The notes under the pieces are model-generated. The model searched no databases. It was not told the origin of the DNA and worked only from the letters and a program-made list of their open reading frames with translations. The translations under genes were made by a program, and so were the position numbers. This document shows positions 62,810-64,000 of a stretch of DNA of 64,000 nucleotides, piece by piece. Positions within the stretch are counted from its first letter, which is position 1. Each line of letters opens with the position of its first letter. The stretch is from Morella rubra (Eukaryota > Streptophyta > Magnoliopsida > Fagales > Myricaceae): contig CM025853.1 in assembly GCA_003952965.2 (NCBI GenBank), positions 31,342,930 through 31,406,929 on the forward strand, written 5' to 3'.

Positions 62810-63375
62810 TTATTTCTCGTGAACAAGAGGGCTGTAAACAGGGTACCACATGTTGCGTGTGACATATTCCACTGTCTCCTCCTGTACCAAAATCATAAGC
62901 CAAAGATATAATGGATTCAAGAATATTAGAGGCTCTGTAATTTATATGGACCAACGGATATAAAAGTGCTGTAGAAAGCTTCACTTGTACATGAAACCTG
63001 TACTGCCTAGTTTCTATTGTTGAAAAAATGCCCCTGACATTCTATATTTCTGAACTGCGAATTGTTTTTGCAAACAAGCTATTCATAGATTTTCTTGCGA
63101 ATGTTTGTTTTTAAACCTATTCAGGGGGATTTTCTTTATGTTTATAACTGTATTGTATGCATTCTGTAATGACCTGCTCTTTTCAGGTTACCTCTAAAAG
63201 AGTATCATCCGATTTGTATAATGATTTTTATAGAAAATGTATATCAAAATTTATCAGTATTTAGCAAAGAAGCAAGCCGAAAATACTTACTTTGGACATC
63301 TGCTTGATTCTTTAGGCCCCACATCTGTCCTTGCCATCAGCAGCCCCAACAGCAGCCCCAATAATATCTCGAATG
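62810..63375 (-). pseudogene. NAD-malic enzyme 3' end, apparently decayed
   Basis: The last exon (62810-62881) reads EETVEYVTRNMW, then YPVYSPLVHEK and stop, and matches my recollection of the C-terminus of the mitochondrial 59-kDa NAD-malic enzyme (NAD-ME2 type). The exon before it (63291-63375) has good splice signals and begins IRDI; near its end it holds the codons for DVGPKE and KQMSK. These two blocks are in different frames, as if one base were lost, and the part between IRDI and DVGPKE is shorter than the family needs, so a TAA is met in the initial frame. No earlier exon is visible up to the window end. A truncated relic is the likeliest reading; a functional gene would need a different exon structure. 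Confidence 0.6.
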
Positions 63376-64000
63376 CTGCATGACGCAGAAAATCAGTACC
63401 AAAGGCCATACATCAACTCATGAGTTGCATACATTTCCACATTACTTAGGTGGTGTTTGCGTGCCAAAATTTTGGTTTCTAGGAGTTAGTGAAAAAGTGG
63501 AGAGAAAAATAATTTGAATAAATTTTTTATATTTATTGTAATGGAGATTTTTTTGTGAGGAAGATGTTGAATTGCTGGGTTTTCATAGTTTATTATTTTG
63601 AAAACTAGAAAAATTTATATTACGCAAAACTAGAAAATGCAATTAATACAGTTAAAATACTAGCGAGAAAAGGGCATTCCCTTATATATACTCTCCTTTG
63701 ATACACAAGATAATTTTGATATGATGTAAAGGCAATGTCAACAGTTTAAATATCAACAAAAAACATCTTATGAGGAAAAAAAAACCAAAAAGGAAAAAAC
63801 ATATTTAACGTATTATATGATGCTAACCAATTGGTGAATATGATGGTCGCATCATATTACTACACAAACAATGATAGAAAATGGGTCTTTAAATTCATTG
63901 GAAATGATAAAGACAACCAAGGTAATTCCATGAATTAATCTTTAATATGAGTTTAACCTCAATGTGAACATCTCATTATCCAAGAAAACTCTAGTCACAA
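63376..64000. other. AT-rich DNA at the window end
   Basis: No further malic-enzyme exon is seen. A stretch at about 63452-63560 (GGTGTTTGCGTGCCAAAATTTT, then AATTTGAATAAATTTTTTAT) resembles the hAT-like MITE at 25295-25482 but its second end is not clear. Confidence 0.45.

Noticed and set aside
1-64000. CRISPR arrays, operons, riboswitches or a phage-defence-like system
   Set aside because: The window is plant nuclear DNA with spliced genes. I saw no evenly spaced repeats or compact gene runs of that kind.
1-64000. tRNA or rRNA genes
   Set aside because: I saw no cloverleaf with A and B boxes and no rRNA signature on reading both strands. A covariance-model search would be needed for certainty.

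Overview
The window is nuclear DNA from a flowering plant, most likely a woody eudicot. Genes have many short GT-AG introns, intergenic DNA is AT-rich with many A/T runs, and the transposon debris (LINE 3' tails, hAT and foldback MITEs, one miniature LTR element) is typical of eudicots. All gene models below were spliced by hand from the sequence; intron phases and total lengths were checked to close in frame.

Layout. 1-9.4 kb: no intact gene. It holds a decayed kinase-domain remnant of an LRR receptor-like kinase (minus strand, one in-frame stop) and two foldback MITEs of one family. 9.65-11.2 kb: small nuclear ribonucleoprotein SmG (plus). 12.3-16.2 kb: a repeat-rich stretch with a direct segmental duplication whose two copies differ by a MITE and a LINE insertion. 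16.6-21.4 kb: a 13-exon AtuA-like (DUF1446) gene with a 277-bp miniature LTR element in one intron. 22.7-24.1 kb: a two-LIM-domain actin-bundling protein of PLIM2 type. 26.5-37.2 kb: a 20-exon plastid K+/H+ antiporter, KEA1/KEA2 type. 38.0-40.6 kb: bifunctional FolD. 41.8-46.9 kb (minus): threonine aspartase (Taspase-1 like). 47.6-50.7 kb (minus): phosphomannomutase. 53.3-59.7 kb (minus): a short-chain dehydrogenase/reductase cluster with one intact gene, one frameshifted copy and several broken exons, including an inverted junction. 59.9-61.3 kb: a 1.35-kb hAT-type element with a perfect 8-bp target duplication. 62.8-63.4 kb (minus): the last two exons of an NAD-malic-enzyme-like gene, apparently decayed.

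The genes are ordinary housekeeping functions: splicing (SmG), plastid ion balance (KEA), one-carbon metabolism (FolD), GDP-mannose/ascorbate supply (PMM) and protein processing (Taspase). They do not form a pathway. KEA, FolD, Taspase and the NAD-malic enzyme remnant lie in an order that, from memory, resembles the top of Arabidopsis chromosome 4 (around At4g00570-At4g00630), which suggests conserved synteny. I found no previously undescribed system. The most informative features are the birth-and-death SDR cluster with its inverted chimera, the paired duplication with insertions present in one copy only, a GC-AG intron and a duplicated splice donor in KEA, and the cleanly bounded mobile elements.
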